A stretch of DNA of 64,000 nucleotides from Chitinophaga caeni (lineage in GTDB: Bacteria; Bacteroidota; Bacteroidia; Chitinophagales; Chitinophagaceae): the NCBI RefSeq assembly GCF_002557795.1, contig NZ_CP023777.1, forward strand, positions 1,752,001 to 1,816,000, written 5' to 3'. This document shows, one piece after another, positions 35,079 through 44,503 of the stretch (the first letter of the stretch is position 1; each line of letters starts with the position of its first letter). Below the pieces are notes generated by a model. It was not told the DNA's origin. It was given only the letters and a program-made list of their open reading frames with translations, and did no database searches. The translations under genes and the position numbers were made by a program.

Positions 35079-35121
35079 ATATCAATGTATAACGTTGATG
35101 AATATACGAAATTGAAGTTTA

Positions 35122-36402
35122 CTATATATCTTCGATCACTTTCTCCATACCGATGCTACGGGAGCCTTTCACGAGAATATAACAATTTTCGAAATGTTTT
35201 TGATGATACCATTGTTGCGCTGCTGCATTATTTTCTACGTAGAAATACGGATGTTTTGTTAGCGCGAAGTCTCCCCCTACCAAGAGAACTGAATCCCATG
35301 AATGCTGTTGTAACAAATTAATTAATGCCTGGTGTTCTTTGACGCTATTTTCTCCCAATTCTTTCATGGCGCCTAATAATAAAACTTTCTTCCCCGCATC
35401 GAGTTGAACGAAATTTTCGATGGCTGCTTTCATGCTGCTAGGATTCGCATTATAAGCATCCATTATGATCGTGTTATTACCTTTCCGTATTACTTGTGAG
35501 CGGTTGTTGTTAGGACTATATGCTTCTAGTGCAGCTTTTATATTCGCACCCGTAACTTTAAAATACAATCCAACCGCTATAGCGGCTAAGGCATTTGTAT
35601 AATTATAAGCGCCAACGAGCTGTGTTTGGATCAACGACAGGTCTGGATAGGCGGTTTCCAGTGCTAGGAATGCTTGTCCTCCTACCGGTTTCGCCACGTA
35701 ATCTGCTGCCTCTAGGCCATAAGTTACTTGCCGGATACTTTGGCTCATCTCTACCAGGTAAGGCAAGTCTTTACAAACAAATACAGTCCCGTTATTTGCT
35801 CGCAGGTAATCATATAATTCTCCTTTCGCGATCTTGACACCTTCTTCGCCACCGAAACCTTCCAAGTGCGCTTTGCCGATATTGGTAATGATGCCGTGTG
35901 TAGGCAAGGCTACTTCGCAATAACCGGCAATCTCCCGTTGGTGATTGGCGCCCATTTCAATAATGGCCATTTCCGTATCAGCCGGGATGGACAAAATTGT
36001 TAGCGGAACGCCGATGTGGTTATTCAAATTACCCTTGGTGGCCACCGTTTTATATTGGCTGGATAAGACGGCATTGATCAATTCCTTGGTGGTTGTTTTT
36101 CCATTGGTCCCGGTAATGGCAATAAAAGGAATATTTAATTGCTGGCGGTGATGCTTTGCCAGGGCTTGCAAGCATTCCAATACATTATTTACAACGATGG
36201 TTTTGCGCTCATCGATAAAATACCTCGGATCATCAATCACGGATACTACGGCGCCTTTTCCTAATGCCTGTGCGGCAAAAGCATTCCCGTCGAAGTTGGG
36301 GCCTTTCAATGCAAAATATAGATCACCCGGCACCAGTTGGCGGGTATCGGTTTTAACTGATGGATGTTTTTTATATAATTCGTATAATGCCGGAATATTC
36401 AT
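35122..36402 (-). CDS. murF: UDP-MurNAc-tripeptide--D-Ala-D-Ala ligase (stand-alone MurF)
   Basis: 426 residues, typical MurF length. P-loop AITGTNGKTTTKE (about 106-118), the central ATPase segment EMGANHQREIAGYCEVA, and the C-terminal MDAYNANPSSMKAAIENF and GAMKELGENS are all present. It adds D-Ala-D-Ala in the last cytoplasmic step of UDP-MurNAc-pentapeptide synthesis. It is better conserved at MurF positions than the Mur half of the fused gene at 26396-28906, so this is probably the main ligase. Confidence 0.96.
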   Translation of the reverse strand: MNIPALYELYKKHPSVKTDTRQLVPGDLYFALKGPNFDGNAFAAQALGKGAVVSVIDDPRYFIDERKTIVVNNVLECLQALAKHHRQQLNIPFIAITGTNGKTTTKELINAVLSSQYKTVATKGNLNNHIGVPLTILSIPADTEMAIIEMGANHQREIAGYCEVALPTHGIITNIGKAHLEGFGGEEGVKIAKGELYDYLRANNGTVFVCKDLPYLVEMSQSIRQVTYGLEAADYVAKPVGGQAFLALETAYPDLSLIQTQLVGAYNYTNALAAIAVGLYFKVTGANIKAALEAYSPNNNRSQVIRKGNNTIIMDAYNANPSSMKAAIENFVQLDAGKKVLLLGAMKELGENSVKEHQALINLLQQHSWDSVLLVGGDFALTKHPYFYVENNAAAQQWYHQKHFENCYILVKGSRSIGMEKVIEDI

Positions 36403-36534
36403 AAAGCGTGTAATGGTTTATGCACAAAAATAACAAAGCGGATAATTTTACGGCCACTAAATTGGCGCAACAATGTAAAATAACTATTATTCGGCACCAA
36501 CAACATTTTTAATCGATAACTGTTTTACAATTAG

Positions 36535-36864
36535 ATGGCATCACGAATCCATGTACGTTTGAAAGAACAATCTTGGTTAGCCAAGTTGGCTGCCTGGAAA
36601 TTAAAAAGTCCCTCGGTGGCTATGGTATTGGGAGATGTGATCCATTTACACGGGGTAAGCCGGGAAGAATTTTTGAATCAGCCGGGATGGTTGAGACATG
36701 AAGCCTGCCACGTGAGGCAGTTCCGGCGGTACGGTTTCTGGAGGTTTTTATATTTATATGCGTGGGAATCTGCCCGCAACGGTTATTACCGTAACAAGTT
36801 CGAAGTAGAAGCCCGCAGATCTGAAAATGATGCATCCGTATTGCAGGATATCTTGATTCTTTAA
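36535..36864 (+). CDS. Small HExxH-motif protein (putative zinc peptidase domain)
   Basis: 109 residues. H55-E56-A57-C58-H59 is a zinc-protease-type HExxH motif, and E90 or E92 in KFEVEARRSE could be the third ligand, as in gluzincin-like minimal domains. A hydrophobic patch (FWRFLYLYAW) lies between them. There is no signal peptide. Minimal proteins with this arrangement occur in Bacteroidota without a known substrate. It is so short that catalysis is uncertain. It stands alone between murF and apaG, with an 86-bp gap to apaG. Confidence 0.72.
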   Translation: MASRIHVRLKEQSWLAKLAAWKLKSPSVAMVLGDVIHLHGVSREEFLNQPGWLRHEACHVRQFRRYGFWRFLYLYAWESARNGYYRNKFEVEARRSENDASVLQDILIL

Positions 36865-36950
36865 AGATTCGTTAATAAGCCGCCAATCCTGGATTTTTTG
36901 CCTTATCTCGCCTTATTTTCCTTATTTTTACGTAAAACGTTGTTTTTTAT

Positions 36951-37337
36951 ATGGTAAAAAAGGTAACAGAAGGTATCACAATTAGCGTGGAAACGTTTTA
37001 CCAACCAGACTATTCAAATCCCTTGGGAAGTGAATTTATGTTTGCATACCGCATTACCATCGAAAACAATAATACCTTTCCTATCAAGTTGCTGCGCCGC
37101 CATTGGTATATCATCGATTCCAACGGCAATCACCGCGAAGTAGAAGGGGAAGGGGTGGTAGGTGTGCAACCTTTGCTGGCACCGGGTGAAAGTTACCAGT
37201 ACGTCTCCGGCTCTAATTTGAGAACCGAAATCGGGAAAATGTACGGGACTTATTTAATGGAGAACCAGTTGGATAAAAAATTGTTCGAGGTGAAAATCCC
37301 TGAGTTCCAAATGATCGTACCATTTAAGATGAATTAA
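36951..37337 (+). CDS. apaG: ApaG-domain protein
   Basis: 128 residues, full length for ApaG, a fibronectin-III-like beta-sandwich. YRITIENNNTFPIKLLRRHW, GEGVVGVQPLLAPGESYQY and GTYLMENQ are the family hallmarks. ApaG is linked to cobalt/magnesium sensitivity and Ap4A-related phenotypes in enterobacteria; its biochemical role is unclear. Confidence 0.95.
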   Translation: MVKKVTEGITISVETFYQPDYSNPLGSEFMFAYRITIENNNTFPIKLLRRHWYIIDSNGNHREVEGEGVVGVQPLLAPGESYQYVSGSNLRTEIGKMYGTYLMENQLDKKLFEVKIPEFQMIVPFKMN

Positions 37338-37377
37338 TTCTTTCCGGCTAAGATCTAAATCCATTATGCCTTAGAGT

Positions 37378-38418
37378 TTATCGTCTAGGTCGATATTTGG
37401 CTTCATTGAAAATTTCCTTCGTTGTTTTTTCTTCCATTAACTGCCGCAAGCTCACTTGTGGATGCTTATCCATATACGCCTTTACAATCTGCCATCCCAC
37501 GAATAGTCCAATCTTACCCGGAGATCCGGCTGGCATTCCCTGTGTGGACGGCCCTTCGTTTGTATATCTCATAATATCTTGGAAGTCAGTAGTATATAAA
37601 AGGTTGTTCATAACAAAAAATTGGTAAACCATCTCTTCATTTTCATAGCACCATTTCAACTGCTCTCCCGAATATCCCGTTTTTGTACTATCTGCCGCAA
37701 AGGGAAGTACTTCATCCAGGAAATATTGATACCTGCCCAGGTTTACAAATTCTTCGATCAAATTGCTTGCATCCGTATAAGGATAGCGTTTTTGGGCCAA
37801 GGCTAGCATCGCGTTGGGTACAATATATGGTTCGGCAAATTTGCGAACCATATAGCCGGGCAGATCGGGTATATAAGTATACACGGAAAAGTCTTCCCCC
37901 AGGTACATATCTAAACCTATGCCTAGTACCGAATCTACCGTAATGGCCCCAAAATTGCTGATGGCAGACATGAAGCTCACTACTTCGGGCGCTTTGAAGT
38001 CGGGAAAATAATATTTCGTGTACCTGAAAGCTTCCGATAGTGACTGCTCCAGCGGCTTGAGGTCTTTAAACCTGGTGTTAATGGTATCTTGCAAATGCCT
38101 GATGTCGGCGGTGGTCAACAGTTGACGCATCTGCTGTGCAACTAGTTGATTCGTATCACTATAAACACCCATGTTCATAATGTTTTGAACATAGGTTGGA
38201 AAAAAAGTTGGATATTGGGCCTGCAATAATTTTAACCCTGCCGGTACGTTATTAGTATCGACTTGCATCAAATCCTGGTCGAACCTATGCACTTTTACAT
38301 CGATATGGATGTTGCTGATATCCGGTACATCCTTACGATTTTGACATGCGAACAGGAATAATGCCAAGCCTGTAAAAGCCAAAAGTCGGAGTGAATATTT
38401 ATTAATGTAGTTTTGCAT
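37378..38418 (-). CDS. gldB: Gliding motility lipoprotein GldB
   Basis: 346 residues. A lipoprotein signal ends at Cys25 (LFLFA before CQNRKD). The conserved start of the mature domain, VKVHRFDQDLM, and internal YFPDFKAPEVVSFMS and FVGWQIVKAYM match GldB proteins. It is needed for gliding and is linked to type IX secretion in Flavobacterium. It is divergent from the PorT-like barrel gene with only 20 bp between the annotated starts. Confidence 0.88.
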   Translation of the reverse strand: MQNYINKYSLRLLAFTGLALFLFACQNRKDVPDISNIHIDVKVHRFDQDLMQVDTNNVPAGLKLLQAQYPTFFPTYVQNIMNMGVYSDTNQLVAQQMRQLLTTADIRHLQDTINTRFKDLKPLEQSLSEAFRYTKYYFPDFKAPEVVSFMSAISNFGAITVDSVLGIGLDMYLGEDFSVYTYIPDLPGYMVRKFAEPYIVPNAMLALAQKRYPYTDASNLIEEFVNLGRYQYFLDEVLPFAADSTKTGYSGEQLKWCYENEEMVYQFFVMNNLLYTTDFQDIMRYTNEGPSTQGMPAGSPGKIGLFVGWQIVKAYMDKHPQVSLRQLMEEKTTKEIFNEAKYRPRR

Positions 38419-38438
38419 CCCCTTTAAACAATTTTAGA

Positions 38439-39179
38439 ATGGTAAATTTAGATTTTCATGTGCTAACCAGGAAACGTATTTATTTTTTTCCTGTTGTATT
38501 GATGGTATTAATTATTTTGACTGGCCAACAAGCCAATGCCCAGGGCTTCTCCAGGAATATGTCTAAGGAGATCGGCAAAACAGTTCGTTTAGGCTTCACC
38601 TTAAGTCCGCTAGGCTACTTCATGAATCCCCAAGAATCCGGCGTCGATCGCTACAGCGGCAGGATGGGACTGAGCTTCGGGGTCATGGCCGATTTCTTCC
38701 TCGATGATAATGCTAACTATGCTATTTCTTCCGGCTTGGAAATAACTTCCGGCGGTAGTACACTCAAATACAATGATGGTATCGGCCTAGATAATTATAA
38801 GGATTATCCTTCAGAATACGATCTCCGCTTGCAGTATTTACAAATTCCATTAACGCTCAAACTCTGTACTTATACACAATCCGGACTTGGTATCTACGGT
38901 CAATTCGGCGGCTTTTTCGCCGCCCCGATCCGGGCCAGGGCCGATGTTATCAGTAACGGTGTTAAATACGAAAAGGAAAATGTTCTGAAAACCGTGAACC
39001 CGCTCAATGCCGGGATGTTATTAGGCGCCGGTGTTGAATATCCTTTGACGGAAACGATGACCGGCGTGGTGGGGATCACCTACCAGAATGGTTTGATCGA
39101 TGTAACCCGCAATAGCAAATGGAATGATGGGAGAATCAACGGTAATTTATTTGCTTTGAGGCTCGGTCTTTACTTCTAG
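38439..39179 (+). CDS. PorT-family outer-membrane beta-barrel protein
   Basis: 246 residues with a signal peptide ending at QANAQ (about 32-35). Strands such as LGFTLSPLGYFMNP, YAISSGLEITSGGS and LQYLQIPLTLKLC match the PorT-like barrel family, and the last strand ends in Phe (FALRLGLYF). PorT and relatives take part in type IX secretion; the place between gldB and nadE fits that. The start is uncertain: a GTG at 38460 keeps the whole signal peptide and would leave room for a promoter (a near-match TAAATTTA at 38443-38450). Confidence 0.85.
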   Translation: MVNLDFHVLTRKRIYFFPVVLMVLIILTGQQANAQGFSRNMSKEIGKTVRLGFTLSPLGYFMNPQESGVDRYSGRMGLSFGVMADFFLDDNANYAISSGLEITSGGSTLKYNDGIGLDNYKDYPSEYDLRLQYLQIPLTLKLCTYTQSGLGIYGQFGGFFAAPIRARADVISNGVKYEKENVLKTVNPLNAGMLLGAGVEYPLTETMTGVVGITYQNGLIDVTRNSKWNDGRINGNLFALRLGLYF

Positions 39180-39207
39180 TTCAATAAATTCATTTTACGA
39201 ATAACGG

Positions 39208-39241
39208 CCTGTTAGGTAACTTTACACCTAGCAGGTTTTTT
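39208..39241 (+). terminator. Terminator after the PorT-like gene
   Basis: A 10-bp stem (39208-39217 with 39226-39235, one G-U pair) followed by six T residues. Confidence 0.9.
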
Positions 39242-39259
39242 ATTTGAAACAAATAGTAC

Positions 39260-40927
39260 ATGAAGATTTTTCTAGCCCAACAAAATTATCACATTGGGAA
39301 TTTCGAAGACAATGTAGCAAAAATTGTAGCCGCCATACAGGAAGCTGCCGTTGATGGCGCTGACCTGGTCGTGTTTTCAGAGCTCTGTGTTTGCGGTTAC
39401 CCGCCGCGCGATTTCCTGGAGTTTGAAGATTTTATCAACAAGTGCTATAAAGCTATCGATACGATCAAATCTTACACCAAGGATGTGGCCGTTATCGTTG
39501 GCGCCCCGTGCCGGAATGATATCAAGGAAGGGAAAGACCTGTTCAACGCTGCCTGGTTTTTACATGAAGGCGAGGTGAAACAAGTGATTCACAAAACCTT
39601 GCTGCCAACATACGATGTATTCGATGAATACAGGTATTTTGAACCGGCATATTCCTGGGCCGTAATACCTTTCAAGGATAAAAGGTTGGCGGTAACGATC
39701 TGTGAAGATATCTGGAACCTGGGGGATAACCCGCTGTACAGGATCGCCCCCATGGATCGGCTCATCGACCAGGCACCCGACCTGATGATTAATATCAGCG
39801 CTTCTCCTTTCGATTATAATGCGCGTGAAACGAGGCAAGCCATCGTAAGGGAGAACGTGTTGAAATATAAAATCCCGATGTTCTATTGTAACACGGTTGG
39901 CTCCCAAACGGAAATCGTTTTTGATGGCGGCTCCGTTGTTTATGATGCCAACGGTGAGCTGGTAAAAGAATTACCTTACTTCAAAGAAGCCCTGGTAGGG
40001 TTCGACCTGGAAAAAATCCCGGCTTTAAAAGAAAGTCCCGCTGCTCATCCGGTGGTACAACCTTACCATCAATTGGAATTTGATCGTAATATCGACCGCG
40101 TTCATGGCGCGATCGTAATGGGCATACGCGATTATTTCCAAAAGATGGGTTTTAAAAAGGCCATCTTGGGTTCCAGCGGTGGAATCGATAGCGCCGTAAC
40201 CTTGGCTTTGGCTTGCGAGGCGCTCGGGAAGGAGAATGTACGTGCCATTTTGATGCCTTCTCCTTATTCTACGGACCATTCGGTCGATGATGCCGTACGG
40301 TTATCCAAGAACCTCGATAATCCTCATGACATTATCCGCATCAACAACATTTACGAAGGCTTCCTGCAAACCCTGGAACCGTATTTCAACGGTTTGCCTT
40401 TCAACGTGGCCGAAGAGAATATGCAATCCCGCATCAGGGGTAACCTATTGATGGGTTTGGCTAATAAATTTGGTTATATTTTACTGAATACATCCAATAA
40501 AAGTGAATTATCAACCGGTTACGGCACCCTTTACGGTGATATGGCCGGGGGATTATCGGTTTTGGGCGATGTGTACAAGATGCAGGTATATGCCCTGGCG
40601 GAATTTATTAACCGGGATGAAGAAATCATTCCCGGTAATATTATCACGAAAGCGCCATCGGCAGAACTACGCCCCGGCCAAAAGGACAGCGACAGCTTGC
40701 CGGACTATACCATTTTGGACCAGGTATTGTTCCAATATATAGAAAGGCGAAAAGGTCCCAGGGAGATCATCGAAATGGGCTTTGACCCTCAATTGGTAGC
40801 CCGGACGTTGAAATTGGTCAACACGAACGAATATAAAAGGAACCAGTTTTGCCCGATCATCAGGGTGTCTTCCAAGGCATTTGGCGTGGGAAGAAGGGTG
40901 CCGATCGTGGGGAAATATTTATCCTGA
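39260..40927 (+). CDS. nadE: Glutamine-dependent NAD+ synthetase
   Basis: 555 residues with two domains. The N-terminal nitrilase-type glutaminase (about 1-255) has its Glu-Lys-Cys triad in FSELCVCGYPPRDF, HKTLLPTYDVFDEYRYF and VTICEDIWNLGDNP. The C-terminal ATP-pyrophosphatase has GSSGGIDSAVTLALA (P-loop) and NTSNKSELSTGYGTLYGD. It makes NAD+ from deamido-NAD+, using ammonia from glutamine. A strong terminator just upstream isolates it from the PorT-like gene. Confidence 0.97.
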   Translation: MKIFLAQQNYHIGNFEDNVAKIVAAIQEAAVDGADLVVFSELCVCGYPPRDFLEFEDFINKCYKAIDTIKSYTKDVAVIVGAPCRNDIKEGKDLFNAAWFLHEGEVKQVIHKTLLPTYDVFDEYRYFEPAYSWAVIPFKDKRLAVTICEDIWNLGDNPLYRIAPMDRLIDQAPDLMINISASPFDYNARETRQAIVRENVLKYKIPMFYCNTVGSQTEIVFDGGSVVYDANGELVKELPYFKEALVGFDLEKIPALKESPAAHPVVQPYHQLEFDRNIDRVHGAIVMGIRDYFQKMGFKKAILGSSGGIDSAVTLALACEALGKENVRAILMPSPYSTDHSVDDAVRLSKNLDNPHDIIRINNIYEGFLQTLEPYFNGLPFNVAEENMQSRIRGNLLMGLANKFGYILLNTSNKSELSTGYGTLYGDMAGGLSVLGDVYKMQVYALAEFINRDEEIIPGNIITKAPSAELRPGQKDSDSLPDYTILDQVLFQYIERRKGPREIIEMGFDPQLVARTLKLVNTNEYKRNQFCPIIRVSSKAFGVGRRVPIVGKYLS

Positions 40928-40985
40928 CAAGACAGCATAAAACAAGTATTTAGCGTAGTGCGTGGGAGTATCACGCGCAAAATTT

Positions 40986-40993
40986 TATCTTTG
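40986..40993 (+). promoter_or_regulatory. -7 promoter element of serS
   Basis: TATCTTTG matches TAnnTTTG and lies 56 bp before the serS start. Confidence 0.5.
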
Positions 40994-41049
40994 CCCTCCC
41001 GTGACGTATTATTCGCGGTTAACAAAGAAGAACATAAATTTAATAACAC

Positions 41050-42321
41050 ATGTTACAGGTACAGTTTATTCGTCAACACAAGGAAGAAGTGTTAGAACGC
41101 CTGGCGCTCAAGCAATTCAAGGAATTGCATCTTATTGATGAGATTTTGGCGCTGGACGACTCGCGCAGGAAGTTGACAGTAGAATATGACGAAACGAAAG
41201 CACAGGCCAACACGCTCTCCAAGGAGATCGGTAAGTTGATGTCCCAAGGTCAAAAAGAAGAAGCCGAAGCCCGTAAGTCATCTGTATCCGAATTGAATGC
41301 CAGGTTGCACCCGATAGATGAACAATTAAAGGCAACGGAACTTCAACTGAACGAACTATTGGTCAAAGTACCGAACCTGCCTTCCCCTTTGGTTCCTCCC
41401 GGCAAAAACCCGGAAGATAACGTAGAAGTTCGCAGTGGCGGCAGCATTCCTACATTGCCGGAAGGCGCTGTTCCCCACTGGGACCTGGCAAAGAAATATG
41501 ACCTGATCGACTTTGAACTGGGGAATAAATTAACTGGTAGCGGTTTCCCCGTCTACAAAAATAAAGGCGCCCGATTGCAACGCGCCCTGGTAAGCTATTT
41601 CCTTGATTTCAACATCGAACGCGGCTACCATGAAATGAACGTACCGCATCTAGTCAACGAAGATTCCGCTTACGGAACAGGGCAACTACCGGATAAAGAA
41701 GGACAAATGTACCATGTCACAGAGGATAAGTTTTACCTGATCCCGACGTCAGAAGTGCCTTTAACCAACTTCTACCGCGATACCATCGTAAAAGATACCG
41801 ATTTGCCCATCAAGCTCACGGCTTATACACCATGTTTCCGCCGTGAAGCAGGATCTTATGGTAAAGATGTCCGGGGACTAAACCGTTTACACCAATTTGA
41901 AAAGGTGGAACTGGTACAACTGGTCAACCCGGCCAAAAGTTACGAAGTACTGGATGAGATGGTAGAACATGTAGAAGCCCTGGTACAATCCTTGGGCTTA
42001 CCTTACCGTATATTAAGATTATGCGGTGGCGACATGAGCTTTACCTCTGCCCTGACATACGACTTTGAAGTATATAGCGCCGCACAGGAAAGATGGTTGG
42101 AAGTAAGTTCCGTGTCGAACTTCGAAAGCTACCAAGCCAATCGCCTGAAAGCCAGGTTCAAAGAAGCAGGGGGGAAAGCCCAATTGTTGCACACCCTGAA
42201 TGGTAGTTCACTAGCGTTGCCGAGGATCGTAGCCTGCCTATTAGAAAATAATCAAACAGCGGACGGCATACATATCCCCGAAGTACTGAAACCATACATG
42301 GGCATCGACAAAATCAGCTAA
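41050..42321 (+). CDS. serS: Seryl-tRNA synthetase
   Basis: 423 residues. The N-terminal antiparallel coiled-coil arm that grips the tRNA-Ser long variable arm spans about 25-105. The class II catalytic core follows, with motif 2 TPCFRREAGSYGKDVRGLNR and motif 3 near LNGSSLALPRIVACLLE. It charges serine tRNAs, including the tRNA-Ser(GGA) at 12830-12916. Confidence 0.97.
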   Translation: MLQVQFIRQHKEEVLERLALKQFKELHLIDEILALDDSRRKLTVEYDETKAQANTLSKEIGKLMSQGQKEEAEARKSSVSELNARLHPIDEQLKATELQLNELLVKVPNLPSPLVPPGKNPEDNVEVRSGGSIPTLPEGAVPHWDLAKKYDLIDFELGNKLTGSGFPVYKNKGARLQRALVSYFLDFNIERGYHEMNVPHLVNEDSAYGTGQLPDKEGQMYHVTEDKFYLIPTSEVPLTNFYRDTIVKDTDLPIKLTAYTPCFRREAGSYGKDVRGLNRLHQFEKVELVQLVNPAKSYEVLDEMVEHVEALVQSLGLPYRILRLCGGDMSFTSALTYDFEVYSAAQERWLEVSSVSNFESYQANRLKARFKEAGGKAQLLHTLNGSSLALPRIVACLLENNQTADGIHIPEVLKPYMGIDKIS

Positions 42322-42447
42322 AAATAGAAAAGCGATTACACGGATATTTAAAACACATCCGTGTAATCCCATAATCCATAGGAATCCGTGAACATGAATC
42401 CGTGAACATTTTTTTGCCTATATTGTACTAGGTCAAATCAATACAAT

Positions 42448-42738
42448 ATGAAAACACTAGGTCTGATGGTGTGTATTTCCCTGGTATTATGGGGTTGCGC
42501 ACGTAAAACTGCCCCTACCGCTGCGGAAACGGCTGCAAAATTCAGCCATTACTCCGACAGTGAAGGCAAGACAATTTTCATGGAAAAATGTGGCCGTTGC
42601 CACAAATACCGTTTACCGGAAACCCGTACGGCAGACAAGTGGACGAAAGTAATTGATAAGATGGCGCCGAAGGCCAAGTTAAACGACGATCAGAAAGAAG
42701 CGGTTCTTGCATTTGTGCAACAGTATGCAAAATCGTAG
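42448..42738 (+). CDS. Small c-type cytochrome lipoprotein
   Basis: 96 residues. The lipoprotein signal ends at Cys17 (LVLWG before CARK). One haem-binding motif C48-G-R-C51-H52 is present, and M68 in IDKMAPKAKL is a likely distal ligand. It is a single-haem domain of minimal length anchored to a membrane, suited to shuttling electrons in the periplasm. No oxidase or dehydrogenase genes are adjacent, so its partner is unknown. It is a single-gene unit with its own terminator. Confidence 0.9.
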   Translation: MKTLGLMVCISLVLWGCARKTAPTAAETAAKFSHYSDSEGKTIFMEKCGRCHKYRLPETRTADKWTKVIDKMAPKAKLNDDQKEAVLAFVQQYAKS

Positions 42739-42758
42739 AAATTAATAGCATAGCAGTA

Positions 42759-42793
42759 AGAGCGGTCATCCTATTATGGCCGCTCTTTTTTTT
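42759..42793 (+). terminator. Terminator after the cytochrome c gene
   Basis: An 11-bp stem (42759-42769 with 42776-42786, one G-U pair) followed by eight T residues. Confidence 0.92.
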
Positions 42794-42818
42794 GATAGCC
42801 GCGAAAAAGGTTGTAAAT

Positions 42819-43382
42819 ATGCATAGTTACCCGGAACAGATGTTGCATTATTTACCAAACGGACAAGCGCTCACGGTTCGGCAACCCAGGATGCAGGATG
42901 CCGAAGCGCTCCTTTCTTGTTTTCAACAACTGGTGCTAGAAACGGATTTGCTCCTATCAAGTCCACTGGAAGTAGGCGGGCTTTCATTACTCCATGAAGA
43001 AAAGTACTTGCTAAATTACGTGGATGTACCGCAAAACCTGATGTTATTGGCGATCATCGGGCAGGAGATTATAGGGGCAGTTACTCTTACGCAACGTGTT
43101 TATCAAAAACAACAACACATTGGCGATATCGGTATCGCCATCAGGAAGAATTATCAGAATATGGGTATTGGCCGACGCTTGCTCACGGCAATGTTCCGCT
43201 GGGTGGAGCATCACCCTTTGCTAGAACAAATTTATTGCGAGGTAATGGTGCAAAACGAGAGGGCAATACATCTATATCAACATTTTGGTTTCGAGATTTG
43301 CGGTAAATTGGCTGATGCAATAAAACAAGATGATGGAACTTACGCCGATCTTTATATGATGAACAAAAAATTAAACGCGTAA
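42819..43382 (+). CDS. GNAT-family N-acetyltransferase
   Basis: About 187 residues from ATG 42819, which is preceded by AAAAAGG. The in-frame TTG at 42792 lies within the T-tract of the upstream terminator and is unlikely. The acetyl-CoA-binding motif is IGIAIRKNYQNMGIGRRLL (Q-x-x-G-x-G), followed by VMVQNERAIHLYQHFGFE. It resembles ribosomal-protein or general GNAT enzymes; the substrate is unknown. The M48 protease gene follows after 14 bp, so these are probably one operon. Confidence 0.9.
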   Translation: MHSYPEQMLHYLPNGQALTVRQPRMQDAEALLSCFQQLVLETDLLLSSPLEVGGLSLLHEEKYLLNYVDVPQNLMLLAIIGQEIIGAVTLTQRVYQKQQHIGDIGIAIRKNYQNMGIGRRLLTAMFRWVEHHPLLEQIYCEVMVQNERAIHLYQHFGFEICGKLADAIKQDDGTYADLYMMNKKLNA

Positions 43383-43396
43383 ATAAGATACAACCT

Positions 43397-44503
43397 ATGC
43401 CAAGGAAAATATTTCCCAATATTTATGATGCTCAATATATTTCGGAAAGTAGCGGAAATAGAGAAATGCCGGCAAAGGCATATTTCCTTAAAGATAAACT
43501 GGTGATTCAACTGGAAGATGAACATGGCGCGGAAGTGCAGGTTTTCTGGTTCTGGGAGAATATAATTATTGAGAAAAATCTAATAGGTAATGTTGAATTA
43601 CATTACCAAGGTTATCCCAAGCAAATATTAAAATGTACATCATTAGGTTTTAGTGAAGAGTTCGCCAAAACCTGGCAGCAGGTGAATGAAAAAAATTGGT
43701 TCAAACGTACTTTCCCGAATACGATGGCGCAATTTTATATCATCTGCCTAGCATTGATAACGTTTTTGGTATGCGCCTATTTTTGGTTGATACCCATTAT
43801 TGCCAATCAAATTGCCAAACGTATCCCCAGGGCTTGGGAAGTGAGCATCGGGGAACAATCTTACGAATCAATCTCAAGAAATTTTGTTGTCGATTCATCG
43901 AAAACCCGCTTGGTTAACGAATTTTTTGCCGCTTTGCATATCGATTCCAAATATCCCGTGAAAATAACAGTTGTGAAAGATTCAATCATGAATGCTTTTG
44001 CCGTTCCCGGCGGCCATATCGTTGTTTACACGGCATTGATCAACAGCATGCAACATCCGGAAGAATTAGCAGCATTATTGTCACATGAATATTCTCACGT
44101 AGCTTTACAACATACTACCAGGACTTTATTCCGCTCGATGGGAACTTACTTGTTAGTGAGCTCATTGTTCGGTAATTGGGATGGCGTGGCGGCCGTTTTC
44201 GTAGAAAATGCCAATAATTTAAAAACATTGGAATATTCTAGGAAACTGGAGAAAGAAGCAGATATGAACGGTTTGAAATTATTAACTGAAAGAAATATTG
44301 ACCCGGTAGGATTCTCGGAATTATTCAAGACCTTGAAAGCAGGATCCAAAAGTCAAGGTGAACTGGTTGAATGGATGAGCAGCCATCCGGATACTAATAG
44401 AAGAATCGAATATATACAGAAGGAAATATCAGATCATTCACCTAAAGTATTACCACAACCGGCGTTAGAAGTGATATGGGAACAATTGAAACAGGAACAA
44501 TAA
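43397..44503 (+). CDS. M48-family membrane-associated metallopeptidase
   Basis: 368 residues. A cytoplasmic N-terminal domain is followed by one membrane helix (about 115-137), then the peptidase domain with H230-E231-Y-S-H234 and the third zinc ligand in KEADMNGLKLL. The segment AFAVPGGHIVVYTALI is typical of M48/HtpX-Oma1-like proteases, which degrade misfolded envelope proteins. The N-terminal region before the helix is an extra domain I do not recognise. The stop overlaps the next start by one base (TAATG). Confidence 0.92.
   Translation: MPRKIFPNIYDAQYISESSGNREMPAKAYFLKDKLVIQLEDEHGAEVQVFWFWENIIIEKNLIGNVELHYQGYPKQILKCTSLGFSEEFAKTWQQVNEKNWFKRTFPNTMAQFYIICLALITFLVCAYFWLIPIIANQIAKRIPRAWEVSIGEQSYESISRNFVVDSSKTRLVNEFFAALHIDSKYPVKITVVKDSIMNAFAVPGGHIVVYTALINSMQHPEELAALLSHEYSHVALQHTTRTLFRSMGTYLLVSSLFGNWDGVAAVFVENANNLKTLEYSRKLEKEADMNGLKLLTERNIDPVGFSELFKTLKAGSKSQGELVEWMSSHPDTNRRIEYIQKEISDHSPKVLPQPALEVIWEQLKQEQ

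Larger units (their letters stand above)
34711..35121. other. 411-bp gene-free region with a possible small RNA
   Basis: There is no protein gene between the epimerase and the convergent murF. The last 150 bp contain several hairpins on the plus strand ending in a good terminator (35042-35078). The first part (34711-34900) is A+T-rich with nothing I can name. Confidence 0.5.
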
